Positions 1 through 12,600 of a DNA stretch of 64,000 bases are shown here, piece by piece. Position 1 is the stretch's first letter. Every line of letters begins with the position of its first letter. Origin of the DNA: Microbulbifer halophilus (GTDB lineage Bacteria; Pseudomonadota; Gammaproteobacteria; Pseudomonadales; Cellvibrionaceae); assembly GCF_026183675.1 (NCBI RefSeq), contig NZ_JAPIVK010000020.1, forward strand, positions 8,254 to 72,253, read 5' to 3'. Made by a program: the position numbers and the translations under genes. Under the pieces are notes generated by a model. The model made no database searches, had not been told where the DNA came from, and saw nothing but the letters and a program-made list of their open reading frames with translations.

Positions 1-3000
1 CGCCGCCGCGTCCAGGGGGCCGCGGATCGCCAGCAACTGGCAGACGTTGTAGGCGGCGCTCTCCGGCTCCAGCTGCTGCAGGAACCAGAGGCGCCGCTGG
101 GCCGGGGACATCGGCTGGGGCCGGGCGCGGTCGACGCTGGGTACGGCGGGCGCCCCGCCACTGGCCGGCTGCGGCGCTTTCCCCGGCCGCAGTGCCGCAG
201 CCAGGGCCCGCGGCGTCGGGTTTTCCAGCAGCAGCCGCGGGGTCAGTGCCAAATCCAGTTTGCGCGCGCGGGCGACCAGCTGCAGGCTGAGGATGGAGTC
301 GCCGCCGGCGCGGAAGAAGTCGTCGTCCGCGCCCAGCTCGGGCCTGTCCAGCAGTTCGCGGAACAGGTCGCGCAGCTGGCGGATATTCGGGTCACCGGCC
401 AGCTCCGCCTCCGCGGCCATGGTCCGCAGCCGGCCGTCGGCGGCCACCTGGCGCGGGGTCAGGCGCAGCCCGGCGCCGGCCGCCAGGGCGATCAGGCGCA
501 GACTGAGGATGGAGTCGCCGCCGAGCAGGAAGAAGTCGTCCTCCGGTCCCAACTGTTCCACCGGCAGCAGCCGGCGCCAGATCTCCGCCAGCTGCGCCTC
601 GGTTTCGGTCAGCGGGCGCTCTTCCGCCTTTTCCCGGGACAGGCCGGTTTCCGGGAGGGGCAGCGCGCGCCGGTCCAGCTTGCCGTTGGCATTCAGTGGC
701 AGGCGCTCCAGCGGTATCCAGTGGGCCGGCACCAGGTAGTCGGGCAGCTGTTCGCGCATCCGCGCCCGCAGCGCCTCCAGCTCGAAATCCTCCCCTTGTG
801 CCTCCAGGTAGGCCACCAGCTGCCGGCCGCGATCCAGTTCCGGGGCCAGCACGGCGGCGGCGGCGACCTCCGGCTGCTCGCCCAGCCAGCGCGCCGCCTC
901 CCCGGGCTCCACCCGGTAGCCGCGGATCTTGACCTGGTCGTCCGTGCGGCCGAGGAATTCCAGTTCGCCGCGGACGTTGACCCGCACAAGGTCGCCGGTG
1001 CGATAGCAGCGGCCGCCGTCCGCCGCCGGCGGGAAGGCGGTGGCGGTCAGTTTGGGCCGGCGCCAGTAGCCCAGCGCCAGTTGCGGCCCGCGGATGTGCA
1101 GTTCCCCGGCGGCCCCCCGCGGCACCGGGTTGCCGTCGCCGTCGAGCACCAGCAGGCGGCAGCCGGGCAGCGGCGTGCCCAGGGGCAGGTAGGGGCCGGC
1201 GGACTCCGTATCCGGCTCCAGCGGCTGGCAGCAGACGCCCACGGTGGCCTCGGACGGGCCGTAGTGGTTGACGATGCGCAGCTGCGGCGCCAGGGCGCGC
1301 AGCTGCTCTGCCAGTTCTGCCTCCAGACCCTCGCCGCCCAGCACCAGGGTGTGGCGGGGCAGCAGCCGCCGCGGCTCGTCCACCGCCAGCAGTCCCTTCA
1401 GGTGGGACGGCGCTATCTTGAGGCAGTCCAGGGGCTCGCGGGCCAGGTAGTCCGCCAGCGCCGGCGGGTCGAAGGCCCAGTCCGGGTCCGGCAGCACCAG
1501 GGTGCCGCCGCTGTACAGGGCGCCGGCCACGGCGGTCAGTCCCAGGTCCGCGGCCACCGTGGCCGGCGTACCCCAGCGCGCGTCCGCGGGCAGTTGCAGC
1601 CGCCCGGAGACGGCGGCGGCGTAGTGGGCGATAGCGCCGTGGCTGACCAGCACGCCCTTGGGCCGGCCGGTGGAGCCGGAGGTGTAGAGCAGGTAGGCGG
1701 GGGCCCCGGCGCGGCTGTGGCTCTCCTCTCCATCGGGTTCGCCTTCGGGCCAGCGGTCCAGTATCAGCGTCGGCAAGTCGCCGACCAGTTGCGGGTCCGG
1801 GCAGGCGAGCACCGCCAGGGCACAGTCGCTGTCCCCCAGCAGTTGTCGCAAGCGCCCGGCCGGCTGCGCCGGGTCCAGGAATACCGCCACCGCCCCCAGG
1901 CGCCAGCAGGCCAGGGTGGCGGCGACCTGCAGCGGGGTGCGCTCCAGGCACAGGGCCACGCGGTCGCCCTCCCCCGCACCTTGGTCGCGCAACCGCCGCG
2001 CCAGCGCCGCGGCCGCCCGGGCCAGTTGCCGATAGCTGTAGCGGCCGTCCGGGGAGTCCAGGGCGCAGGCGTCCGGCTGCCGCCGGGCCAGTGCCTCCAG
2101 CCGCCGGTCCAGCAGCTGCGGGGGCTCCGCAAGCGCGGGGGCGCTGAGATCGCTGACGGCCCCGGCCCAGCGCAGTTCGGACAGGCGCAGGCGGGGATCT
2201 GCCAGGACCTGCTCGAACAGCTGCTGCAGGTGCGCGAGCATCTGTTCGGCGGTGGCGCGCTCGAACAGTTCGTCGCTGTACTCCAGGTCCAGGCGCAGGC
2301 GGCCGTCCGCCAGTTCCACCAGGCGCAGGGTCAGGTCGAAGCGGGCGTGCTGCTGCTCCGGCTCGACCATCTCCACTTCCGCGCCGGGCAGCTGGAAGCT
2401 GCGGCTCTCCGGCAGGCTCAGCTGCACGAACATGGCCCGGAACAGGGGTTCGCCGCCGGTGCGGCCGAGCAGCGCGGGCAGCTGCTCGAAGGGGAGGTCC
2501 GGGTGGTCGAAGGCGTCCGCGGTGATGCGGCGGCTGCGCTTCAGGGATTCGGAGAAATCCGGATCGCCACCCAGGTCGTGGCGCAGCACCAGGGTATTGA
2601 GCAGCGGGCCTATCAGCGGCGCCAGCTCCGGTCGCCCGCGGTTGGCGATGGAGCTGCCCAGGCAGAGCTCGCGGTCGCCGCTGTAGGCGGCCAGCAGCCA
2701 GGCGAAGGCGGTCTGGCCATAGATATACAGGGTGGCGCCGCTGTCCCTGGCGGCGCGGCGGATGCCCTCGCTCAGGCCCGGCTCCAGCGGGCGACTGAGG
2801 TTGCCGCCGCTGAAGCGGCGGCCGGCGGCGGGAGGGCGCGGCCGGTCCAGCGGCAGGTTGAGTGCCTCCGGGGCGCCGTCCAGCACCTGGCGCCAGTGTT
2901 CGCACTGGGCGCGGTAGTCGTCGCTGTCCATCCACTCCCGCTGCCACAGGGCGTAGTCCCGGTACTGCACCGGCAGCGCCTCCAGCCGGGGCGCCTCGCC

Positions 3001-3618
3001 GGCCAGTTCCGCCCGGTAGCATTCGGCCACCTCCCGGTTGAGCTGCTGCGCGGACCAGGCGTCGAAGGCGATATGGTGGATGGTGAAAAAGAGCCAGTGG
3101 TCGCCGTCGCCGGTGCCGTACACGCGGATGCGCAGCGGCGGTTCCCGCTCCAGGTCGAAGCGCTGCGCCAGCTGCCGCCGGTACTCGGCCCGACACCAGG
3201 CGGCGCTGTCACCCGCTACCTCTGCCGGTTCCACCTTCAGCGCCGGCACCCAGTCGCGCAACACCTCCTGCAGGGCCTCGTCGTCCCCGCCGGCGATGTA
3301 GCGGCTGCGCAGTATCTCGTGGCGTCCGATTACCTGTGCGGTGGCGCGCTCGAGGGCGTCCAGGTCCAGTTGGCCGCGGAAGCGCAGTACCGAACAGAGG
3401 TTGTAGAGGGCCCGTTCGCTGAGTTCCTCCGCGGCCAGAAAGCGTTGCTGGGCCTGAGAAAGCGGGTATTGCTCCGGTTCCCCGGCGGGCCGGGCGGCGA
3501 TGGGCAGGCGCCAGGCGTCTATGCCCTGGGCCGCCAGGCGGGCGCGGAAGTCGCGGCGCTTCTCCGCCGGCAGCGCCGCCAGGCGGCGGGCGATATCCAT
3601 TGGGTCGGGTCGGTTCAT
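1..3618 (-). CDS. Non-ribosomal peptide synthetase, C-A(Asp)-T-T-C..., 3' end beyond window
   Basis: Third synthetase of the siderophore assembly line. The frame is open from an ATG at 3618 (preceded by GAAGAGA) to the window edge, so at least 1,206 residues. A condensation domain carries HHIAFD near residue 178. The adenylation domain has YTSGSTGRPKG near 645. Its pocket residues, read against GrsA, are D-L-T-K-V-G-H-V-G, the known aspartate code. Two carrier domains follow in tandem, each with DDFF...GGDS (serines near residues 1036 and 1106), then the start of another condensation domain (SPAQRRLWFLQQLEPES). The gap to the upstream synthetase is only 13 bp, so they are co-transcribed. The Asp residue is probably beta-hydroxylated by the hydroxylase at 19825-20820 (inference). 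The rest of the assembly line and its release domain lie outside the window. Confidence 0.95.
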   Translation of the reverse strand, partial: MNRPDPMDIARRLAALPAEKRRDFRARLAAQGIDAWRLPIAARPAGEPEQYPLSQAQQRFLAAEELSERALYNLCSVLRFRGQLDLDALERATAQVIGRHEILRSRYIAGGDDEALQEVLRDWVPALKVEPAEVAGDSAAWCRAEYRRQLAQRFDLEREPPLRIRVYGTGDGDHWLFFTIHHIAFDAWSAQQLNREVAECYRAELAGEAPRLEALPVQYRDYALWQREWMDSDDYRAQCEHWRQVLDGAPEALNLPLDRPRPPAAGRRFSGGNLSRPLEPGLSEGIRRAARDSGATLYIYGQTAFAWLLAAYSGDRELCLGSSIANRGRPELAPLIGPLLNTLVLRHDLGGDPDFSESLKRSRRITADAFDHPDLPFEQLPALLGRTGGEPLFRAMFVQLSLPESRSFQLPGAEVEMVEPEQQHARFDLTLRLVELADGRLRLDLEYSDELFERATAEQMLAHLQQLFEQVLADPRLRLSELRWAGAVSDLSAPALAEPPQLLDRRLEALARRQPDACALDSPDGRYSYRQLARAAAALARRLRDQGAGEGDRVALCLERTPLQVAATLACWRLGAVAVFLDPAQPAGRLRQLLGDSDCALAVLACPDPQLVGDLPTLILDRWPEGEPDGEESHSRAGAPAYLLYTSGSTGRPKGVLVSHGAIAHYAAAVSGRLQLPADARWGTPATVAADLGLTAVAGALYSGGTLVLPDPDWAFDPPALADYLAREPLDCLKIAPSHLKGLLAVDEPRRLLPRHTLVLGGEGLEAELAEQLRALAPQLRIVNHYGPSEATVGVCCQPLEPDTESAGPYLPLGTPLPGCRLLVLDGDGNPVPRGAAGELHIRGPQLALGYWRRPKLTATAFPPAADGGRCYRTGDLVRVNVRGELEFLGRTDDQVKIRGYRVEPGEAARWLGEQPEVAAAAVLAPELDRGRQLVAYLEAQGEDFELEALRARMREQLPDYLVPAHWIPLERLPLNANGKLDRRALPLPETGLSREKAEERPLTETEAQLAEIWRRLLPVEQLGPEDDFFLLGGDSILSLRLIALAAGAGLRLTPRQVAADGRLRTMAAEAELAGDPNIRQLRDLFRELLDRPELGADDDFFRAGGDSILSLQLVARARKLDLALTPRLLLENPTPRALAAALRPGKAPQPASGGAPAVPSVDRARPQPMSPAQRRLWFLQQLEPESAAYNVCQLLAIRGPLDAAA

Positions 3619-3631
3619 TTCTGTCTCTTCG

Positions 3632-6600
3632 TCATTCCTCGAATTCCGCCAGCAGCTGGCTCATCGTATCCAGCTCCTCCCGGGCGCGGCCGCCGGCCGC
3701 TTCCACCTGTTGCGCCAGGGCGGCGATGGTGGGGGCCTCGAACAGGGCGCGCAGGTCCGGCCTGACGCCGAACTCCCGCTCCACCCGGCCGATCAGGCGC
3801 ATGGCCAGCAGGGAGTGGCCGCCCAGCTCGAAGAAGCTGTCCCCGATACCCACCCGGGGCAGCCCCAGCAGCTCGCCCCAGATTTCCGCCAGCCGTTCCT
3901 GCACCGGCGTGGCCGGGGGCACATAGGCGCTGCTGGCCAGGTCCTGTTCCTGCGGGCGCGGCAGCGCGCGGCGGTCGATCTTGCCGTTGCTGTTGAGCGG
4001 AAAGCGCGCCACCGGCACCAGCGCGAAGGGCACCATATAGGCGGGCAGGCGCCGTTTCAGGTAGTCGCGGAGGGCGACCGTATCCGTCTCCCCGTCCGCC
4101 TGTATCCAGGCGATCAGGCGCTGCTGCCCATCGGCCATGGCCAGCGCGTCCCCCACTCCGGGGTATTCCCGCAGCAGGGATTCGATCTCCCCGGGCTCGA
4201 TGCGGAAACCGCGCACCTTGATCTGGAAGTCGCTGCGACCGATGCACACCAGGGTGCCGTCGGCGCGGCGGCGCGCCAGGTCGCCGGTGCGGTACATGCG
4301 GCCGCCGGGGACGCCCGAGAAGGGATCCGGCAGAAAGGCGCCGGCGGTCAGCCCGGCGGCGGCGCGGTAGCCGCGGGCCACGCCGTCGCCGGCGATATAG
4401 AGTTCCCCGGTGGCCCCCGGGGGCACCGGCTGCAGGCAGTCGTCCAGCAGGTAGCAGCGGGTGTTGGCCAGCGCCGAGCCGATCGGCACCACCCCCCCCT
4501 GCCCGCCGTCCACCGGCTGCGCGGTGGACCAGACGGTGGTCTCCGTGGGGCCGTACATGGCGGTCAGGCGCACGCCCAGTCGGCGCAGGCGATCGGCCAG
4601 TTCCCCGGGCACCGCCTCGCCGCCGATCAGGCCGCGGATCGCCGGCCAGCCGCTGTCCCGGTGCGCCAGCAGCAGCTGCCAGCTGGCCGGGGTGCCCTGG
4701 AAGACCGAGGCCTTCTGCAGTTCTTCGAACAGCGCGGCGCCGTCGGTGGCCAGCTTCGGCGTCACCAGCCGCACCCGGGCGCCGCGCACCAGCGGCAGGA
4801 ACAGCTCCGGCTTGGACATATCGAAGGCGCAGGTGGTGGTGGCCAGCCAGCAGTCCCCCGCCTCCAGCGGCAGCCGGCGCTCCATCGCGCAGAGGAAATT
4901 GGCGAAGTTGGCGCGGCTGATCTGCACCCCCTTGGGGCGGCCGGTGGAGCCGGAGGTGTAGATCACGTAGGCCAGCTGCTCCGGGTGCCAGGCCGGCTGC
5001 GGATCGGAATCCGGTTGGTCCTCCAGGCACAGCCGGTCCAGGGCGACGCTCTCCCCGGCTATTTCCGGCAGGGTGGATTCCGTCAGGCACAGGGCCGGCC
5101 GGGCGTGCGCCGCGATGGCCGCCAGGCGCTCCGCCGGATGGGACGGGTCCAGGGGCACATAGGCGGCCCCGACCTTCTGCACCGCCAGCAGCGCCGGCAG
5201 TAGATGCGAGCCTCGCTCCAGGTGCACGGCCACCAGCCGGTCCCGCCCCGTGCCGCGCTGCCGCAGCCAGTGGGCCAGGCGGTTGGCGCGCCGGTTCAGC
5301 TCGCGGTAGCTCAGGGACCAGTCCCGGGACTCGGCGGCGACGGCGTCGGGGCTGGACGCCGCCTGTTGCTCGAAGCGGCCCACCAGGTCGCCCCGCCGCC
5401 AGTCCAGGGGGACATCGGTGCGGTTCCACTGCGCCGCCGGCATTTCCCGCTCCAGGGCCAGTTGGCACAGCCGCGCTTCCGGTTGCGCCAGCATCGCCTC
5501 CAGCAGGCGCAGATAGTGCTGCCCGTAGCGGGCCGCGGTGGCGGGCAGGAACAGTTCGGTGCTGTACTCCAGGGTGCAGTGCCAGCCCTCGCCGATCCGC
5601 TCCACCTGCAGGGCGATATCCCCCAACACGAAATCGTTTTCCACCGCCAGCCGCCGGGCCGGCAGGCCGCCGAATTCGCCCGCCTCATCGACGGGCAGCT
5701 GGATCAGGTTGAACAGGGCCTGGAACAGGGGCGGGCGGCTCGGATCCCGCTCCACCGCGAGGGCGTCCACCAGTTCCTCGAAGGGCACGTCCTGGTGCTG
5801 CTGGGCATCCAGCAGCGTCCGCCGCACCTGCTGCCAGAGCGCCTCCACCGGCTGCCGCGGTGCCAGCGAGCAGCGCAGCACCTGGGTGGTGGCGAAGTAG
5901 CCGATCAGTTGTTCGGTGTGTCCGTGGTGCCGCTGGGCCACCGGCACTCCCAGCCAGAGGTCCCGCTGGCCGCTGTAGCGGGACAGCAGCAGCTGCCAGG
6001 CCGCCACCAGCGGCACGAAGGCGGTCAGCCCCTCCCGGCGGCAGGTTTCGTCGATCCGCTCCGCCAGCGCCGGCGGCAGCGGGAAGCGGTGGCGGCTGCC
6101 GCTGTGGCTCGGGTGCGCCGGGCGCGGGAAGTCCGCGGGCAGGTCCAGCAGTGGCGGCTCGCCGGCCAGCTGTTTCTTCCAGTACGCCAGTTGCCCGTCG
6201 ATCCGCGCGCGGCCCGCGGGTCCCTGCCACCAGGCGGCCACGTCGGCGAACTGCACCGGCAGTGGCGCCAGCGCGGTCCGCTCTCCGGTGTGGTGCCGGC
6301 GGTAGAGGGCCCCCAGCTCCCGCACCAGTATTTCCAGGGACCAGGCATCGGCGGCCATATGGTGCACGGTGAGCTGGAGCACATCCGCCCCTTCCGGCAG
6401 CCGGTACACCGCCAGGCGCCAGAGGGGGCCGCGCTCCAGGTCGAACTCTCCCGCCGCCTCGGCGCCCAGCAGTCCGGGCAGCTCTTCTTCGGCGCAGGGC
6501 AGCGGCGGGCGCGGCGCGCCGGCGGCCTCGGGCTCCAGCAGCAGCTGCAGCAGCTGGCCGTCACGCTCGGCGAATACGCTGCGCAGGCTGTGCTGGCGCT

Positions 6601-9600
6601 CCGCCAGCTCCACGGCCGCGGCGCGCAGGGCGCGGGGCTCCAGTTCCCCGTCCAGGCGCAGGGCCAGGGAGAGATTGTAGGCCCGGCTGCCGCCCTCGAA
6701 GCGGTGGATAAACCACAGCCGCTGCTGGGTGGGGAGCATGGGCGCGGGGCCGCTCTCCCCGCGCCGGGGTATGGTTTCCACCGCCCCGCCTTCCGCCAGG
6801 GTACCGGCGAGGTCCGACAACAGCGGCCGCTCGAACACCCGGCGCAGGGGCAACTGCAGGCCGTGGCGCTCGCCCAGTCGGGCCACCACCCGGGCAGCCA
6901 GCAGGGAGTGACCGCCGAGGGCGAAGAAATCGTCGTCCGGGCCGACGCTGTCCCGCTCCAGCACCTCCCGCCAGATCTCCGCCAGCCGCTGCTCCCAGGG
7001 GGTCATGGCGCGGTCGGCGGATCCGGACTCAGGGGCCTCCGGCGCCGGCAGTGCGCGGCGGTCCACCTTGCCGCTGGCGTTCTGCGGCAGCGCCGCCAGG
7101 GGCACCAGTTGGGCCGGGACCATGTACTCGGGCAGGCGCGCGGCCAGGTGCTGCGACAGTTCCGCTTCGGTGCCGGGGCCGCTGTAGTAGGCCGCCAGGC
7201 GGGCGCGGTCGCCCTCGCCGAACACCGCCGCCGCGGCGGCCTCCACCCCGGGGTGGGTTTCCAGTACCGCCTCTATCTCCCCCAGTTCGATGCGGAATCC
7301 GCGCAGCTTGACCTGGAAGTCCCGCCGTCCCAGGTATTCGAGGGCGCCGCCGGCCACGCGCACCCGGTCGCCGGTACGGTACATGCGCGCGCCTGGCACC
7401 GGGCTGAAGGGGTCCGGCAGGAAGGCGACGGCAGTCAGCGCCGGGGCGCCGAAATAGCCGCGGCCCAGGCCGCCGCCGGCCAGATAGAGCTCGCCGGCAG
7501 CGCCCGGGGGCACCGGGCGCAGCTGGTCGTCGAGCACATAGCAGGCGCTGTTGGCCACCGGATTGCCGATGGGTACCTGCAGCGGCACGTCCTCCGGCTG
7601 CACGGCCTGGAAGCTGGCATAGACGGTGGCCTCGGTGGGCCCGTAGCCGTTGATCAGCGCCGCGCCGCGTTCGACGATGGCCCCGGCCAGGGCACCGGGC
7701 AGTGCCTCGCCGCCGGCGATGGCGCGGATGCCGTTCCAGGGCCGGCGACTGTGACTGACCAGCAGGCGCCAACTGGCCGGGGTGGCCTGGACCACGGTGA
7801 TTTTGTGCCGCTCCAGCAGCCGGTCGATGGCCGCCGGGTCGCGGGCCTGGTGGCGGTCCGCCAGCACCGCCGTGGCGCCGGCGGCCAGGGGCGCGAGCAA
7901 CTCCACCACGGCGATATCGAAGGTGCAGGTGGTGAGCGCCAGTACCCGGTCGCCGGCGCCCAGTTCGAGGCGCCGATCGAGTTCCGCCAGCAGGTTGGCG
8001 AGATTGCCGCGGGTGATGGCGACGCCCTTGGGGCGGCCGGTGGAGCCGGAGGTGTAGAGGAGGTAGGCCAGGTGCTCGGGACTCGGATCGCGGCCATGGG
8101 CGGATGGCCGCGCCGCCGCTCCTACAGAGTGGGATTCCCCTTCCAGTTCGGATAGAGCCGCGGTGGGTACCGGCGGGTTGGGATCGCGGCCAGCGGCCGC
8201 TCCCGGCCGGGCCGCTCCTATAGCGCCGTCGTCACACAGCAGCAAAGTCGGGGCCGCCTGCGCCAATATCTCCCGGTTGCGCTGCGCCGGCTGCGCCGGG
8301 TCCAACGGAACGTAGGCGGCGCCCGCCTTGAGCACCGCCACCATGGCCATGGGCAGGGACAGGCCCCGCTCCAGGCACAGGGCCACGCGGTCCTCCGGGC
8401 CTATGCCGCGGCCGCGCAGGGCCCCGGCCCAGCGGTCGGTGATCCGGTCCAGCTCGCCGTAGTCCAGCGCCGAATCCCCGGCCGCCAGGGCGATCTGTTC
8501 GGGGGCCCCGGCCGCGCAGCGGCGGAAGCGTTGCAGCCAGCCCTCCACCGGCGACCCGGCGCCGCGCAGGACAGCCCCGCGGTCCGCGGGCAGTGACAAT
8601 TCTCCACAGGGCATCTGCGGCCGCTGCACCAGCGCGGCGAGCAGCTCGCGATAGTAGTCGGCCATGGCGGCCACGGTGGCCTCGCGGAAGAGGTCGCTGC
8701 TGTATTCGAAGTGCAGTTCGAAGCCGCTGTCGCTCTCGTGGACATCCAGCTTCAGGTCGCACATGGCGGTGTCCGGGCGGCTGTCCACCGCCTCGGCCAG
8801 CAGGTCGCCCAGGTCGAAGCGGTCCAGGGCCATGCCCGGCAGGTAGTTGAACATCGCCTGGAACAGCGGGTTGTAGCTGAGCTGACGCTCCAGGCCCAGC
8901 TGCTCCACCAGGTAGTCGAACGGCAGGTCCTGATGCGCCTGGGCTTCCCGGGACTGCCGGTGCACCCGCTCCAGTAGCGCCTGCACGGATTCGTCCGCGC
9001 GCAGCCGGGTGCGGTAGACCAGGGTGTTGACGAAGCAGCCGACCAGCGGCTGGACCGCCGGCCGGTGGCGGTTGGCCACCGGCACCCCCACGAGAATGTC
9101 GTCGCTGCCGCTGAAACGGTGCAACAGCAGTTGGAAGGCGGCGAGCAGCGTGGCGAAGCTGCCCCGGCCGCGCTGACGGTCAAACGCTTTAACCTGTTTC
9201 GCCAGCGCCGCCGGCAGCGCCACACTGTGGCGTCCGCCGCACCAGCCGGCGCGCTCGGGTCGGGGAAAGTCGGCGGGGAGCTCCAGGGGCTGTCTCTCGC
9301 CGTCCAGTTGCTCCCGCCAGTAGGCCAGTTGGCGGCGGCATTCCTCGCCCTGCATCCACCGGCGCTGCCACAGGGCGAAGTCCGCGTACTGCAGCGGCAG
9401 GGGTTCGCGGGCCGGCGCGGCGCCGTCGGCGAGGGCGCGGTAGTGGCCGCAGAAGGCCTCGATCATCAGGCGCAGGGACCAGCCGTCGGCGACGATATGG
9501 TGGCAGTTGATGGCCAGCACATGCTCCTGTGGTCCCAGCCGGTAGAGGCGCGCCCGCAGTAGCGGCCCCCGCTCCAGCTCGAACGGGGCCCCGGCATCGG

Positions 9601-12600
9601 CGCGCAATGCGCCGCGCAGCGCGACCTCCAGGTCGCCCTCCTCGGCCAGGTCCACCAGCGGCAGCTCCACCTTCAGCTCGTCCTCGATCACCTGGACCGG
9701 CGCGCCGTCGCGGTTGGCAAAGCGGGTGCGCAGCACCTCGTGGTCGTCCACCAGCAGTTGCAGGGCGCGGCGCAGGCAGTGGCTGTCCACCTCGCCCAGC
9801 AGGCGCACCGCGCCGGGCAGGTTGTAGGCGGGGCTCTCCGGTTCCAGCTGCTGCAGGAACCACATGCGCTGCTGGGCGTAGGAGAGGGGCAGTACTTCCG
9901 GCCGGGGGCCCGGCTCTGGGCCCGGGTCGCCGGCGCCCTCCCCTTCCGACAGCCATTCCGCCATGGCGGCGACCGTGGGGTGCTCGAAGACCGCGCGCAG
10001 GGGAATCTCGCGGTCCAGTTGCCGGCTCAGCTGGCCGATCAGTTGGGTGGCGAGCAGCGAGTGGCCGCCCAGTTCGAAGAAGTTGTCGCCGGTGCCGACC
10101 CGCTCCAGGCCGAGCAGTTCCCGCCAGACTTCCGCCAGTTGTTCCTCCAGCGGGGTCCGCGGGGCCCGGTAGCCGGCGGCGCTCTGGGCAGAGAAGTCCG
10201 GTGCCGGCAGGGCCTTGCGATCCACCTTGCCGTTGGCGTTGAGGGGCAGGCGCGGCAGCAGGACGAAGGCCGCCGGCACCATGTAGTCCGGCAGGGCCTC
10301 GGCGGTGAAGCGGCGGAGCTGGTCGATTTCGGGTTGGGGTTCCGCCACCAGGTAGGCGACCAGCACGGCGGCGCGGCGCTCGTCCCGGCGGGCCAGTACC
10401 ACCGCTTCGCGCACCTGCGGGTGCCGGTGCAGGCGGCTCTCGATCTCGCCCGGTTCGATGCGGTAGCCGCGCACTTTGACCTGGTGGTCCGCGCGGCCGA
10501 CGTATTCCAGCTCGCCACCGGGCAGCAGGCGGGCCAGGTCGCCGGTGCGGTAGAGGCGCGAGCCGTCGGCGGCGAAGGGATCGGGCACGAAGGCGGCGGC
10601 GGTGCGGGCGGGCTCCCCGAGGTAGCCGCGCCCGACGCCGGTGCCGGCCACGCAGATTTCCCCCACCGCGCCCTCGGGCAGCAGTTCCAGGCGGTCGTTG
10701 AGCAGGTAGAGGCGGTTGTTGAGGGTGGCGCGGCCGATGGGCACATTGTGGGCCGAGTCCGGCAGCCGGCCGGCCAGCGGATGGAAAGCCACGTCGTCGG
10801 AGCACTCCGCCGGGCCGTAGGCGTTCATCATCGGCACCCGCGGGAAGCGCTCACTCCAGCGGCGGGCCAGAACCGGTGGCAGGGCCTCGCCGGTGGGCAG
10901 CAGCCAGCGCAGGCTGGCGAGGTCGGCGGCTTCACCGGCGGAGTCCAGGATCCCCTGCATCAGCGAGGGCACTATCTCCAGGATGGTGATACCCCGCTCC
11001 CGCACCGCTTCCACCAGCGCCTGCGGGTCCTGGGCCACGCAGTCCGGCAGTATCTCGGTCTGCGCCCCCAGGATGGCGCCTGTGAGGCACTGCCAGACGG
11101 AAATGTCGAAGCACTGGGAGGCGGTCTGGGCGATGACATCCCCGCCTGCCAACGCCAGGCCGGGGGTTTTGCCCAGCATATTGTTGAGCATCCCTTCCCG
11201 GGTCACCATGGCCCCCTTCGGGGTGCCGGTGGAGCCGGAGGTGAAGATCACATAGGCCAGGTTGGCCGGCGATACCGCAACCCGGGGATTTTCGCAGTCG
11301 CGCAGCGGCTGGGCTTCCAGATCGAACACCAGCCGCGCCGGCGCATTGGGTATTTCAAGGGACTCGAACTCCCGGCCGCACAGCAGCAGCGCCGGGCGGC
11401 CCTGTGCCAGCACCGCAGCGAGGCGCTGTGGCGGGTGGGCGGGGTCCAGGGGCATCCAGGCGCCGCCGGCCTTGAGTACCGCGACGATTGCCACCACCAG
11501 TGCCGGGCCGCGCTCGTCGAGCAGGGCAACGAGTCTGTCCGGTCCCACACCGCGGTCGATCAACTGTTCTGCCAGCAGGTTGGCGCGGGTGTTCAGTTCG
11601 CCGTAGCTGAGGCTGCAGTCGCGGTAGCGGAGGGCCACCCGCTGCGGATGCCGCTGTGCGCGCTCCTCGAGTCGCGCCACATAGTCCGCTCCCAGCGGCA
11701 TCCGCGGGCCCGGGGCCCAGTCGCGCAGCTGGCGCTGGCGCTCGCCGCCGGCGAGCATCGGCAGTTCCGCCAGGCGGGTGTCCCGCTCCGCTTCCAGGCT
11801 CTCGCCCAGGCGCAGCAGCAGCGCGGTGAAATGTTCCAGCATCCGCTCCACCGGGGGGCCGGCGAAACGGTCGGTCTGGTAGGTGATCTGCAGGTGCAGC
11901 CGCTCGCCGGGGATGACCACCGCGGTCAGGGGGTAGTTGGTGTGGGTGCGGTTGGCGGCGTCGCGGACGACAAATTCCAGGTTTTCCCGATTGAGCCCCG
12001 CGTCCATGGGGGCGTTTTCGAACACGAACAGGCTGTGGAACAGCTCGCCGTCCACCTGGCTCCACTGCTGGATCTGCGCCAGGGAGACCGTTTCGTGTTC
12101 GCGCAGCGCGAGGTTTTCCCGCTGCAATGCCTGCAGCCAGGGGCCCGGGGCCTCGTCGCCGCGGACCCGCCAGCGCAGCGGCAGGGTGTTGATAAACAGG
12201 CCGACGATGGATTCCATGCCCGCCAGTTCCGCGGGGCGGCCGGCCACGGTGACGCCAAAAAGTACGTCGCTATTGCCGCTGTAGCGGGACAGCAGCAGGG
12301 CCCAGGCGCCCTGCACCAGGGTGTTGAGGGTGATATTGACGCGGCCGGCGACCCGCTGCAGTTGCGCCGTCTGTTCGGCGGACAACCGGTGCACGCAGTC
12401 CACCACCGGTTCCGGGGCGTCCAGTCCGGGACGCTCGATGCCCAGGGGCGTCGGCTCGTCGAAGTCGGCCAGCCGGCCCTGCCAGAAGGCCCGGTGGTCC
12501 TCCGGGTTCTTCTGTTCCAGCCAGCGGATGAAGTCCCGGTAGGGGCGGGGTTTGGGCAGTTGCAGGGATTCCCCGCGGCAGAGGGCGCGGTAGTGGCCGA

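Noticed and set aside
392-3196. A 934-codon minus-strand frame within the third NRPS
   Set aside because: It is a different frame from the one carrying the C, A and T motifs; its Arg/Pro/Gly-rich product is a shadow.
3736-8155. Possible epimerase or methyltransferase domain in the second NRPS
   Set aside because: All three blocks between carriers and A domains have canonical C-domain HHxxxD motifs and no E- or MT-type signatures.
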